From Acidobacteriota bacterium (GTDB lineage Bacteria; Acidobacteriota; Blastocatellia; RBC074): a stretch of 64,000 nucleotides of DNA. The stretch's first letter is position 1. Each line of letters opens with the position of its first letter. Below the pieces are notes generated by a model. The model searched no databases. It was not told where the DNA came from and worked only from the letters and a program-made list of their open reading frames with translations. The position numbers and the translations under genes were made by a program. The stretch spans positions 124,001 to 188,000 of the forward strand of contig JADJLO010000043.1 of the NCBI GenBank assembly GCA_016710075.1. Reading direction: 5' to 3'. This document shows positions 24,448-34,417 of the stretch, piece after piece.

Positions 24448-25908
24448 TCAAATATTATCTTGGGAGTGGTTGGGGCAGGCTGGCGATGGCATAAGCCACA
24501 ACAGCCATATGACTGCCGCATTTTCAGCCAGCTCCCGCGGATTGATCTTGTCGAATGTATCAGCAGGCGTATGGTGATAATCGAAATAATATCGGTCATC
24601 CTGAATTGGCGCCAGACCGGGGACTCCGGCGGCTTCGAGAGGTGAAATGTCAGCACCGACTGAACCCGTCGCTATCCTGAGCAACCCGGCTCCGGAAGCC
24701 AGCAGAATATTGACCGCAGGTTGCAGCATCTGAGCCGCTGCCGGTGAAACGTGAGCATCGATACCCAGCGGATGGCCCGCTCCGTGATCTGATTCAAGAG
24801 CCGCGATGTGGTTTTTAAGATTCGGCTGCTGATTTTGGAAGTATGTCGTGCCTCCGCGCAGGCCGTTCTCTTCGTTCATCCAGGCAATGACTCTGATGGT
24901 TCGCTTCGGCTTCAGTTTGAGTTCTTTGCAGAGGTTTGCCACCTGCATAGCAACGGCGACTCCGGCCGCGTCATCGATGGCGCCGGTGCCGAGGTCCCAC
25001 GAATCGAGGTGCCCCGAGACGATGATCACCTGATCCGGAAATTCGCTGCCTTTGAGATCGGCGATGACGTTATAGCTTTCGACATCCGGTAGCATTTGCG
25101 GCGTCAATACGAGTTTCATTCGAACTTCGCCCTGTAAAGCAAGGTGTGCCATCAAATCGGCATCTTCCGCGGTCACTGACGCAGCAGGGATCATTGCGAC
25201 TCCGTCTTCGTATCTCATACCACCGGTATGCGGGAGCCTGTAAACAGCTCCGCCCGCAGCCCTGTTCAATGCCGCAACTGCTCCGAAACGGGCCGCAGCG
25301 CTGGCGCCTCCGCTGCGATATGCCACAGCCTGCCCGTATGCCGCACCTCCGAAACCCTGCGCCTGAAGCTTCCGGTCGAATTTATAATTGAAGAGGACGA
25401 TGCGGCCTTTGATCCGGCTTTCTCCCAATCCGGCAAGCTCTTCGAAATTGTTGACGACTACAATTGGAGCCGTGATTCCTTCGGAGGGTGTGGCCACGCT
25501 CGGACCGAGCGCCGTCAGCATGATCTTTTGCGGCGTCTTTGGCGCCATCCCGGGATATTGAACCAGTTCACCGGTCTCGATGCCGCGAACCCAATGCGGA
25601 ACCATCACCTTTTCGAGCTTCACCTCAAGGCCCAGCTTTCGCATCTCGCCGGCGACGTACTCAACGGACCTTGCCGCCTGCGCTGACCCGCTCAATCGCG
25701 GGCCGATGTTGTTGCACAAATACGCCGCCTGCTTCAGCGCATAATCGCTTTCGAGCGCGGCTTTTTGAAGAAGTTTCAACTCTTCAGTCAGTTGGGATGA
25801 ATATTTATAACCTTGTGGCTGTTGCTGAGCAATCACAAACGACAAGGGAATCGAGGCTGCAATCAGCGCAAGCGACAGCAATATAAGTCCGGGTTTCTTT
25901 CTGATCAT
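24448..25908 (-). CDS. Secreted M28-family zinc peptidase
   Basis: A 486-residue metallopeptidase related to carboxypeptidase Q/plasma glutamate carboxypeptidase. Signal peptide at about 1-27 (ending FVIAQQ), a PA-like inserted domain, then the cocatalytic zinc site: SGHLDSWDLG, GAIDDAAG, MNEENGLRGG (catalytic Glu), ESDHGAG and FDYHHTPADT. All ligands are present. It probably acts on peptides outside the cytoplasm. The gene begins 10 bases after the true end of the upstream esterase. Confidence 0.87.
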   Translation of the reverse strand: MIRKKPGLILLSLALIAASIPLSFVIAQQQPQGYKYSSQLTEELKLLQKAALESDYALKQAAYLCNNIGPRLSGSAQAARSVEYVAGEMRKLGLEVKLEKVMVPHWVRGIETGELVQYPGMAPKTPQKIMLTALGPSVATPSEGITAPIVVVNNFEELAGLGESRIKGRIVLFNYKFDRKLQAQGFGGAAYGQAVAYRSGGASAAARFGAVAALNRAAGGAVYRLPHTGGMRYEDGVAMIPAASVTAEDADLMAHLALQGEVRMKLVLTPQMLPDVESYNVIADLKGSEFPDQVIIVSGHLDSWDLGTGAIDDAAGVAVAMQVANLCKELKLKPKRTIRVIAWMNEENGLRGGTTYFQNQQPNLKNHIAALESDHGAGHPLGIDAHVSPAAAQMLQPAVNILLASGAGLLRIATGSVGADISPLEAAGVPGLAPIQDDRYYFDYHHTPADTFDKINPRELAENAAVIWLLWLMPSPACPNHSQDNI

Positions 25909-25918
25909 CGTGTTTGAT

Positions 25919-26807
25919 TTACTTGACGAAGTTATGCGAGCGAAGCCAGTTTTCCAATAGCTTTGGCCATGTGCTCAATTGTGGATTGTTTTGCGCAAGA
26001 CCTACGCCTATGGCGTCCTTTTTCATAGACGTGCAGTTCATATGGGACTTTTGCTTTTCTCAGCGCGGCGGCGAACAGGAGGCTGTTTTCCAGCGGAACT
26101 GCCGAATCGTCTTCAGTATGAAACAGGAAAGTTGGAGGAGTTTTGTCGATAACCTGTTTTTCGTTCGACATCAGATCGACGAGTTCCTGAGTTGGATTAT
26201 CGCCCAGCAGATTTTTCCTCGATCCTCTGTGTGTAAAGGGCAGCGACATGGTTATCACCGGATAACATAAAACAGCGAGGTCTGGCCTGCTGCTCATCTT
26301 TTCGATTTGATCGGCCGACTCTGACTTGCCGCCGTCGAAATGTGTCGCGGCGGTTGAGGCTAGATGACCTCCGGCGGAAAATCCCATAATCCCGATCCGG
26401 TTCGGATCGATCTTCCATTCGTCCGCCCTGGCGCGAACCGTGCGGATTGCCCTCTGAGCATCGAGCATCGGCCAGGGGTGGCCGTAGTTCGGAGCCAGCC
26501 TGTATTTCAAGACGATTGCGGCGACTCCAAGGCTGTTGAGCCAGACTGCCACATCGTGGCCTTCGTGAGACGCCAGAGCACCATATCCACCGCCGGGACA
26601 GACGACTATTGCTGCGCCAGAAGCTTTTTCATTCACCGGCAGGTAGACCTGTATGCTCGGAACATCCTCGGGATTGGTTCCCTTTGCACCCGGTGCGCCA
26701 TCAGGCCATAAAGGCTGCTTTGGCGGTTGAACGGAATTCTGAGCCCCAACGCTCAGCGTTGAAATGATGATTATCACGAACGACATCCAAGCCGCGAAGA
26801 GTTTCAT
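25919..26807 (-). CDS. Secreted alpha/beta hydrolase (acetyl xylan esterase-like), frameshift near the 3' end
   Basis: An exported esterase (signal peptide ending SVGAQ) of the BD-FAE/acetyl-xylan-esterase-like type. The oxyanion block VVCPGGGYGA, nucleophile GFSAGGHLAS, acid in HTEDDSAVP and the catalytic histidine in YEKGRH are present. As written the frame ends at 25932 with a basic, unrelated tail; removing one base near 26009 restores the family-like end GVGLAQNNPQLSTWPKLLE and a TAA at 25919-25921, just before the M28 gene. The histidine precedes the lesion, so the enzyme might still fold. Confidence 0.78.
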
Positions 26808-26904
26808 CTATTCAGGTCCTCGATGAATTTACGATGATGTTTGATTTGATGACGCGGCTATGATGCCTTTGATGGCTCTATTTTGCAAAGACGGGCGGGA
26901 AGGG

Positions 26905-27060
26905 AAAGATTACGAAACAGACGAAATAAACGAAACAGACGGAAAATTCTTAACGGATTGATTGGGCTCTGTTACACCAATAACGTTTATCTCAATAAAA
27001 CAGTTCTACACCAACCTCTATGATTTTTCGTTTATTCCGCTTGTTTCGTAATCTTTTTCC
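26905..27060. repeat. Inverted-repeat element bounded by GATTACGAAACAGACGAAA
   Basis: Left end 26905-26947 (AAAGATTACGAAACAGACG, then AAATAAACGAAACAGACGG) and right end 27024-27060, which is its approximate reverse complement (TTTTTCGTTTATTCC, TTGTTTCGTAATCTTT). The middle, about 76 bases, has no gene. The structure resembles a miniature inverted-repeat element; a similar element lies at 47092-47235. Confidence 0.7.
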
Positions 27061-27063
27061 TGA

Positions 27064-27877
27064 CTAATTTATGACTTTAGCTGAGAGGACGAGGATCACA
27101 GCACGGTCTCTGAGGCTTGCGGAGCCGACTACCAGTTTTTCGCCGTCTCGGATGCTGAGATTGCTGTCGATCCGCGCTTCGCCGAGCGCTGAAGCCTCGT
27201 CACTGCCTCTGCCTTCAAGCGTGAAATAAAAATTACGGATATTTATTGTCGGTGCGCCTGTCGAGCTGGATTCCATGGCCATCTGGCCGATGCTGTACCG
27301 ATAAATAACATTAGTCGTTTTAGACGATTCCGCAACTTTGTAAGAAGAATTACCAAGCCCCGACAATTTGCTGGGTATTGAGCCTTGTTCGATGGAAAAT
27401 TGGTGTGAGCAGTTTGTAGTTCTTGTAACTGAACGTATTCTTCAACTGTGTGATCACATCCTTGAGGGAAGCGGGGTAATCGTTTCCTCCTCCCTCATCG
27501 TTTGAAGCGATCAGAACGTGGATTGTCATTTCGACATCCGGATCAGCGGCCCTGGCAGATCTGACTACATCAAGTCTCTTAATGGCATCTTCAATCGTTG
27601 CGATATTTTCGGGGAAATCGCGAACAGAGATTGTTCTCAATTCTCGACTGGCTTCTATCGAAGAGCCTTTGAACCCACTGAGCAGCGGCCTGAGTACAGG
27701 AACCAGCTCGTTCGAATCGCGATTTTTGATCTCGAACACTTTGCCTTTCAGCCCTGTAAAATCGACGTATTGAGGCTCAGGTTTGGGCGGCTACTCTTTC
27801 TGCTGAGCATACGCAATTGAACTTATGGAGAAAATGATGGCAACGGTGAATAGATATTTGATGGTCTTTTTCAGCAT
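27064..27877 (-). pseudogene. Secreted secretin-N-like domain protein, TAG and frameshift
   Basis: From the ATG at 27877 there is a clean signal peptide (KYLFTVAIIFS, ending AYAQQKE), then an in-frame TAG at 27791-27793, then PPKPEPQYVDF and a domain with VFEIKNRDSNELVPVLRPLL and ISVRDFPENIATIEDAIKRLD, typical of the secretin/TonB short N-terminal domain. The frame closes at 27350; the rest (SGLGNSSYKVAE onward, to the TAA at 27064) is in another frame, joined if one A is removed from the run at 27367-27369. It follows the anti-sigma gene and is likely the effector of that unit. Two lesions make it non-translatable as written. Confidence 0.7.
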
Positions 27878-27885
27878 GATCGCTC

Positions 27886-28569
27886 CTATTTCGAATCGTT
27901 TTGAGTTTCCTTCTTCGGTGTGAACCAGATGATCCTGATATTGGGATCGGCAGTCTGCAGCTCGATTCGCAACATGTTATTTGAAGAGGTCGTTTCGGTC
28001 TTCTCTTCAGACTTCGGGCCCGTGATATCCGTCGGCGCCGATGAGCCGATCTGATTTATCGCCAGCCGCTCTTCTTTCCGGGCAATCGTTTTCTTCGGGT
28101 TCCTGAGAGCCGCTTTTGGTGGGGCTTGTAATGCATCTGTCGGAGAAGGCTTTTCCTGTCTGTTAATTGCCGGATCGCTCACGACAGTGATCAGGTTGCT
28201 GTTTTTGTCAGTCGAGCTGCGAAATATGATCAGGCTCAGAGCCGCGATCAGGATAATAATTGCAGCAGCAGAAAGTGCCGGAGCCGGCCGGTGAGGCCAG
28301 AGTGAAAAGATCCAGTCTCCAAATCCGGGTTTAGTTTGAATCTGGGCGATTTCCAATCGGACCGCCTGTCTGAGCTGTAAGAAGGTCGCATCGTCGAATT
28401 CAGGTGAAGCGTTGCTCTTGAGCCAGAGTGCGCTTTGTTCGAAACCTCTGGCCTGATTGCGGCAATTTTCGCAACTATCGAGATGCTGTTCGACTATCCG
28501 GGTTTGTTTCGGATCGAGGTCGTCGCCGGAATAAAGCGGAATCAGTTTTTCAACATCGGGGCAGTTCAT
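27886..28569 (-). CDS. Anti-sigma factor with zinc-binding domain
   Basis: A 227-residue membrane protein. The N-terminal anti-sigma domain has the zinc motif H29-x3-C33-x2-C36 (QHLDSCENC). A membrane segment lies at about 97-116, so the C-terminal half, rich in proline, lysine and threonine, would be outside the cytoplasm. It should bind and hold the sigma factor encoded just upstream; the two genes overlap by four bases (ATGA), a sign of coupled translation. Confidence 0.87.
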   Translation of the reverse strand: MNCPDVEKLIPLYSGDDLDPKQTRIVEQHLDSCENCRNQARGFEQSALWLKSNASPEFDDATFLQLRQAVRLEIAQIQTKPGFGDWIFSLWPHRPAPALSAAAIIILIAALSLIIFRSSTDKNSNLITVVSDPAINRQEKPSPTDALQAPPKAALRNPKKTIARKEERLAINQIGSSAPTDITGPKSEEKTETTSSNNMLRIELQTADPNIRIIWFTPKKETQNDSK

Positions 28570-29201
28570 TTGTTTGACGCTCCCTTCTTCAACCAGCGTT
28601 CTCTGAAGATTTTTATTTTCGATCGGGCAGAACTGATCTGAGATCTAACGGTTGTCGGGCTTGACCCGAGGATTCTTGCAACTTCATCGCCTGGCAGCCC
28701 TTCGAGATCGCGAAGTGTAATCGCCGCTCGTTCTTTTTCAGTAAGTGTTGCCAGGGCACGGGCAATGATCATCTGTTCCTGATTGTAGATCGCCGAACTC
28801 TCGGTATTGTCGAGGCTGACTGGTTCCGTCATGTTGCCGGCTTCGATCTCCTCTTCCAGTGATAACCGGCTATGCCTGTTTCTAGCTCTGGCCAGATCCC
28901 GGCAAACATTGATCGTGATGCGATAGATCCAGCCTGAAAAATCCCTGTCAGGATCGACTTTGCTCAGATTTTTATAAACTCGGATGAAAACATCCTGGGC
29001 GGCGTCACGAGCATCATCCTTGTTTCCAAGCATTCTCCAGGCCAGGGTAATGACCCGCCTTTGGTGTTTGATGATGATCTGGTCAAATGCCTGCAGGTCT
29101 CCCTGCTGAGCACGAAGGATCAGGCTGTTGGTCAATAGTTTTTCGTCGGCAATCTCATCGGCCGCGGTCAAATTGTTTGTCATCACCGAAGCGTCAACCA
29201 T
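28566..29201 (-). CDS. ECF-type RNA polymerase sigma factor
   Basis: A 211-residue sigma-70 family protein with region 2 (LGNKDDARDAAQDVFIRVY, FSGWIYRITINVCRD) and region 4 (LPGDEVARILGSSPTTVRS, the helix-turn-helix). Regions 1 and 3 are absent, as expected for extracytoplasmic-function sigma factors. It directs transcription when released from its anti-sigma partner, the next gene. AAAGG lies 5 bases upstream of the ATG at 29201. The signal is unknown. Confidence 0.92.
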   Translation of the reverse strand: MVDASVMTNNLTAADEIADEKLLTNSLILRAQQGDLQAFDQIIIKHQRRVITLAWRMLGNKDDARDAAQDVFIRVYKNLSKVDPDRDFSGWIYRITINVCRDLARARNRHSRLSLEEEIEAGNMTEPVSLDNTESSAIYNQEQMIIARALATLTEKERAAITLRDLEGLPGDEVARILGSSPTTVRSQISSARSKIKIFRERWLKKGASNK

Positions 29202-29309
29202 TGAAACCTTTGTTCTGCCTGATATTCGGCCTGAAGCGCCGGCCTTCTGATCTTCTCAATTACATCTACTGTCACAATTGCTTAAACGTTGAAAAGTTTT
29301 TTGTGTGGC

Positions 29310-29366
29310 AAAAAATAATCAGAGGCCGGGACGGGAGAAAGTTCACCGCATCGCCGGCCTCTGATT
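29310..29366 (-). terminator. Rho-independent terminator after kdgK
   Basis: Arms 29317-29329 and 29354-29366 are perfect 13-base complements (AATCAGAGGCCGG). Read on the minus strand the hairpin is followed by ATTTTTTG. It lies 20 bases after the stop of the KDG kinase gene. The loop is long (24 bases). Confidence 0.6.
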
Positions 29367-29385
29367 AATCATGATGTTTTATATT

Positions 29386-30477
29386 TCAACGATCGACGCG
29401 GGCCGAAGCGTTGCGCATGAGCTTTTCGACCTCGGCCAGCGTGGCCATGGTTGTATCGCCCGGAGTTGTCATTGCCAGTGCGCCGTGAGCCGCGCCGTAT
29501 TCGACTGCCTTTTGGGGGCCAAGGCCCGAAAGAAAGCCGTAGATTAATCCGGAGGCGAATGAATCGCCTCCGCCGACGCGGTCATAGATCTCAAGGTTTT
29601 CGCGCAGAGGCGCCTGATGCAAGGTTCCCTCGTGCCAGCAGACGGCGCTCCAGTCGTTGATTGAGGCAGTCTTTGCATTACGCAGTGTGGTGGCGACGAC
29701 TTTGAAATTCGGGTAGGCGCTGACTGCTGTTTCGATCATTTTGCCGAAATTCGCCGGGTCGAGGTTCGACAGATGCTCGTCGATTCCCTCGACTTCGAAA
29801 CCCAGTGCAGCGGTGAAATCTTCCTCGTTGCCGATCATGACATCGATCATGGGCGCAAGATTTCGATTCACCTCCTGAGCGCGAGCCTGGCCGCCGATCG
29901 ATCTCCAGAGAGAGTCACGATAGTTGAGGTCGTACGAGATGATCGTGCCGTATTTTCTTGCGGCTTGCATCGCTTCTGCTGCAACTTGAGGCGTTGTTTC
30001 CGACAGTGCGCAGAAGATGCCGCCGCAATGAAACCAGCGCGCTCCTTCATGGCCGAAGATCTTCTCCCAGTCGATATCGCCGGGTCTGAGTTGCGAGACG
30101 GCTGTATGACCGCGATCTGAACACCCGACGGCTCCGCGAACTCCGAAACCTCTCTCGGTGAAATTCAATCCGTTGCGGACAGTGCGGCCGACGCCGTCAT
30201 ACTTGACCCACCTGAGATGCGACTGATCGACTCCACCCTGATAGATCAGATCCTGAACCAGCCTGCCGACAGGGTTGTCAGCAAGCGCCGTGACAATCGC
30301 TGTATTCAAGCCAAAGCAGCGCTTCAGACCTCGCGCGACATTGTATTCGCCGCCGCCCTCCCATGCCTGAAAAGTCCGTGTCGTGTGGATTCGCCCTTCG
30401 CCCGGGTCCAGGCGTAGCATGACTTCTCCGAGCGCCACCATATCCCATTTGCATTGATCAGCCGATTTTATTTGCAT
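29386..30477 (-). CDS. kdgK: 2-keto-3-deoxygluconate kinase (PfkB family)
   Basis: A 363-residue ribokinase-fold sugar kinase. The opening VALGEVMLRLDPGEGR, GGGEYNVARGL (sugar binding) and the C-terminal anion hole/catalytic aspartate in RVGGGDSFASGL are present. It sits directly after, and overlaps by 20 bases with, a KDPG aldolase gene, which makes KDG kinase (KDG plus ATP to KDPG) the natural assignment. GAGG lies 4 bases before the ATG. Another PfkB sugar specificity cannot be excluded by sequence alone. Confidence 0.85.
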   Translation of the reverse strand: MQIKSADQCKWDMVALGEVMLRLDPGEGRIHTTRTFQAWEGGGEYNVARGLKRCFGLNTAIVTALADNPVGRLVQDLIYQGGVDQSHLRWVKYDGVGRTVRNGLNFTERGFGVRGAVGCSDRGHTAVSQLRPGDIDWEKIFGHEGARWFHCGGIFCALSETTPQVAAEAMQAARKYGTIISYDLNYRDSLWRSIGGQARAQEVNRNLAPMIDVMIGNEEDFTAALGFEVEGIDEHLSNLDPANFGKMIETAVSAYPNFKVVATTLRNAKTASINDWSAVCWHEGTLHQAPLRENLEIYDRVGGGDSFASGLIYGFLSGLGPQKAVEYGAAHGALAMTTPGDTTMATLAEVEKLMRNASARVDR

Positions 30478-31135
30478 CTTTCCTCAACCTGTTTACGACT
30501 GCTACCGCGTCTTCAGTCAGTTTCGTGATTTCATCGAAATGTTTCTGCCTGATTAGCTCAGGTTTGACCATCCAGCTTCCGCCGCAGGCAATAACCTGCG
30601 GGATCGCCAGATAATCGCAGATATTCTGTGCATCGATGCCACCCGTCGGAATGAATCGCACATTGTGATAAGGAGCGCAGATCGCCTTGAGATATTTGAC
30701 GCCGCCCGCAGGCTCGGCAGGGAAGAACTTGAGAATTCCAACTCCCTTGCCCAGTGCCGTCTCGACCTCTGTGGGGGTACAAACTCCAGGGAAAACGGGA
30801 ATTGAATGTTTCAGGCAATACTCAACCACAACCGGATTGGTGCCCGGCGAAACAATGAATTCCGCACCGGAATCAATTGCGATTTTAGCCTGCTCAACTG
30901 AAAGCACGGTGCCGGCTCCGGTCAGCATCTCAGGGAACTTCTTTCTGATGTTGCTGATTGATTCGGCGGCGGCGGCCGTGCGAAACGTTATCTCGGCGCA
31001 GGGAAGCCCGCCAGTAATGAGAGCTTCGGCAAGCGGCAGGGCATCTTCCGCTTGCGGAATGCTGACAACGGGAATGATGCCGTATTCCCTGAGCCGGTTG
31101 ATCAGATCGGGGCTTCCTTCGATGATTTCTATCAT
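30458..31135 (-). CDS. eda: KDPG/KHG aldolase
   Basis: A 225-residue class I aldolase that splits 2-keto-3-deoxy-6-phosphogluconate into pyruvate and glyceraldehyde 3-phosphate. The motifs GIIPVVSI, GLPCAEITFRT (catalytic Glu), the Schiff-base lysine in GILKFFPAE and phosphate-binding GGIDAQN are present. I start at 31135 because GAGGAG is 5 bases upstream; the upstream in-frame ATG at 31222 lacks support and lies near the UDG gene. Together with kdgK it forms the lower half of a KDG/uronate or Entner-Doudoroff-type route. Confidence 0.92.
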   Translation of the reverse strand: MIEIIEGSPDLINRLREYGIIPVVSIPQAEDALPLAEALITGGLPCAEITFRTAAAAESISNIRKKFPEMLTGAGTVLSVEQAKIAIDSGAEFIVSPGTNPVVVEYCLKHSIPVFPGVCTPTEVETALGKGVGILKFFPAEPAGGVKYLKAICAPYHNVRFIPTGGIDAQNICDYLAIPQVIACGGSWMVKPELIRQKHFDEITKLTEDAVAVVNRLRKDANKIG

Positions 31136-31225
31136 GGTCTCCTCGTTATTTATGTTCGTTATGTCATGAAATTTTCGACATTCGATAGGAGCAGATTTAG
31201 CAGGGTAGCCTTCAGAGTTCAAGCT

Positions 31226-31852
31226 TCAGCCTGAACGATCAACGCTAAAGCGCGAACTCTGAATCGTTAGATCGCTTTTTTTTAACGCCTTGTAATCGCG
31301 TTTCTGCTGTTCAAGGTTTCTGACTGTGATGATGACCTGAGGGCTGGGATGGTAGAGCGGGACGAGCAGTCTGTCATTCCATTGAAGAATTCTTGCGGCG
31401 TGCTCTTTCAATGAAAATGAATGATCCTCGATGCATCGAATAGCATCGAGCGCGACGGCGCCGAGAGTTGCGACGACAGGCGGGTTGATCAATTCGATCT
31501 GGCGCTGGAGAAAAGATGAGCAGTTTCTGATTTCTGTTCTTGTCGGTCGATCGTTGGCTCCGCCGGGTTTTCTGGGACTGCACAGGACGGTGTTTGTGAT
31601 GAAGATCTCGTCCCGAGAGAGACCAATCGACTTGAGCAGCATCTCGAAATTATTGCCGGAGGCATCGCCGTGAAATGGAATGCGCGTTCGATCCGCGCCG
31701 TTGCGACCCGGCGCTTCGGCGATGAACATAATTTTGGGATCGAGAGATCCGTTGAGATGGCTCAGGACTGCCTGGCGATCTCGCATGCGATCACAACAGA
31801 TGCATCCGGCTGCCTCTTCAGAGAGGATCTTGAATTGATGGGATTTGTCCAT
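31226..31852 (-). CDS. Uracil-DNA glycosylase family protein (Fe-S type)
   Basis: A 208-residue protein of the UDG superfamily families 4/5. Motif 1 is FIAEAPGRNGAD followed by FHGDASG; NTVLCSPRKP and the C-terminal YHPSPQ are the other active-site blocks. Cysteines at CICCDRM near the N-terminus and in LCSPRKP/RNCSSF fit the [4Fe-4S] site of these families. It removes uracil from DNA. The alanine and glycine in motif 1 differ from the commonest GEAPG form, so substrate range may differ. Confidence 0.82.
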   Translation of the reverse strand: MDKSHQFKILSEEAAGCICCDRMRDRQAVLSHLNGSLDPKIMFIAEAPGRNGADRTRIPFHGDASGNNFEMLLKSIGLSRDEIFITNTVLCSPRKPGGANDRPTRTEIRNCSSFLQRQIELINPPVVATLGAVALDAIRCIEDHSFSLKEHAARILQWNDRLLVPLYHPSPQVIITVRNLEQQKRDYKALKKSDLTIQSSRFSVDRSG

Positions 31853-32162
31853 AACCGCTTCAGGCTACTATGCCCGCCATTATCAGCTCAAGGCAAGGTT
31901 GTGATGATCGTCAATCAAAAGTAGAATACAAAAATGAGTTTATAAGTCCAAAGTATGACTAACCGTTGCCGCGTTCGATGCCGGATAGTGAAAATGCATG
32001 CGGCGCTCTTTAGTTTCGGCTCTCTTACGCGTTAACCGAAATGCTTCCTGAAGGGCGATTGGCAACCGCACCTTAGACTTTAGACTTTAAACTTTAGACT
32101 TTAGACTAAGGTCAGTTGTGCATCAGTTCCCCCGGTATTAACTTGTATTGCGAGATGAAGCC
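31853..32162. other. Divergent intergenic region between UDG and membrane protein genes
   Basis: About 310 bases with no credible gene. It contains the repeat tract at 32072-32107. Promoters for both flanking genes are expected here, but I see no clear -35/-10 pair. Confidence 0.5.
32072..32107. repeat. CTTTAGA/CTTTAAA tandem repeat
   Basis: Five seven-base units TTAGACT, TTAGACT, TTAAACT, TTAGACT, TTAGACT. Same general family as the tracts at 11785-11815 and 23532-23563. Confidence 0.75.
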
Positions 32163-32552
32163 ATGAACAACGATGATTTCAGATTTCAGGGCGCCGGTGG
32201 GACATCCGGCGGTATCGGAGAATTCCTCTTTGGATTGTTGCTGGTGGTTGTAGGCGGTTATCTGTTTCTTAATCAGGTGACCGTTTCGAGCACCTACTGG
32301 TATTTAGGGGGATACAATGCATTCGGCGTGACCATGATTCCCTTGTTACTGGGGATTGGACTGCTCTTCTTTAATGGGAAGTCTGCGCCCGGCTGGGCCC
32401 TGGTGGTTCTGGGAGTCCTGGTAATCCTGGTTGGAGTGATCGCGCATCTGGATGTCTATTTCCGCCCGACAACCCTCTACAACACCCTGTTTATGCTTGG
32501 CATGCTGGCCGCAGGAGTCGGGTTGATATCTCGATCGCTCAAATCTCATTAA
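32163..32552 (+). CDS. Small four-helix membrane protein
   Basis: About 129 residues with four hydrophobic segments (around IGEFLFGLLLVVVGGY, VTMIPLLLGIGLLFF, WALVVLGVLVILVG and LFMLGMLAAGVGL) and a short polar start. No catalytic motif is seen and I do not recognise the family with certainty. The ATG at 32163 is preferred over an upstream TTG (32148). It lies 23 bases before an ABC exporter pair on the same strand and could be co-transcribed with it. Confidence 0.7.
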   Translation: MNNDDFRFQGAGGTSGGIGEFLFGLLLVVVGGYLFLNQVTVSSTYWYLGGYNAFGVTMIPLLLGIGLLFFNGKSAPGWALVVLGVLVILVGVIAHLDVYFRPTTLYNTLFMLGMLAAGVGLISRSLKSH

Positions 32553-32575
32553 CAAATAACCAATCAGTCCGATCG

Positions 32576-34384
<1,809 letters not shown>

Positions 34385-34417
34385 TTCCGACCTGATTCTA
34401 AGATTCCAAGATGATAC

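Noticed and set aside
10318..27793. TAG recoded as a sense codon (matC-like and secretin-like genes)
   Set aside because: TAG ends the lipocalin-like gene at 44331 normally, hypC has TAA instead, and one-base shifts are equally common. Error or mutation explains all of them.
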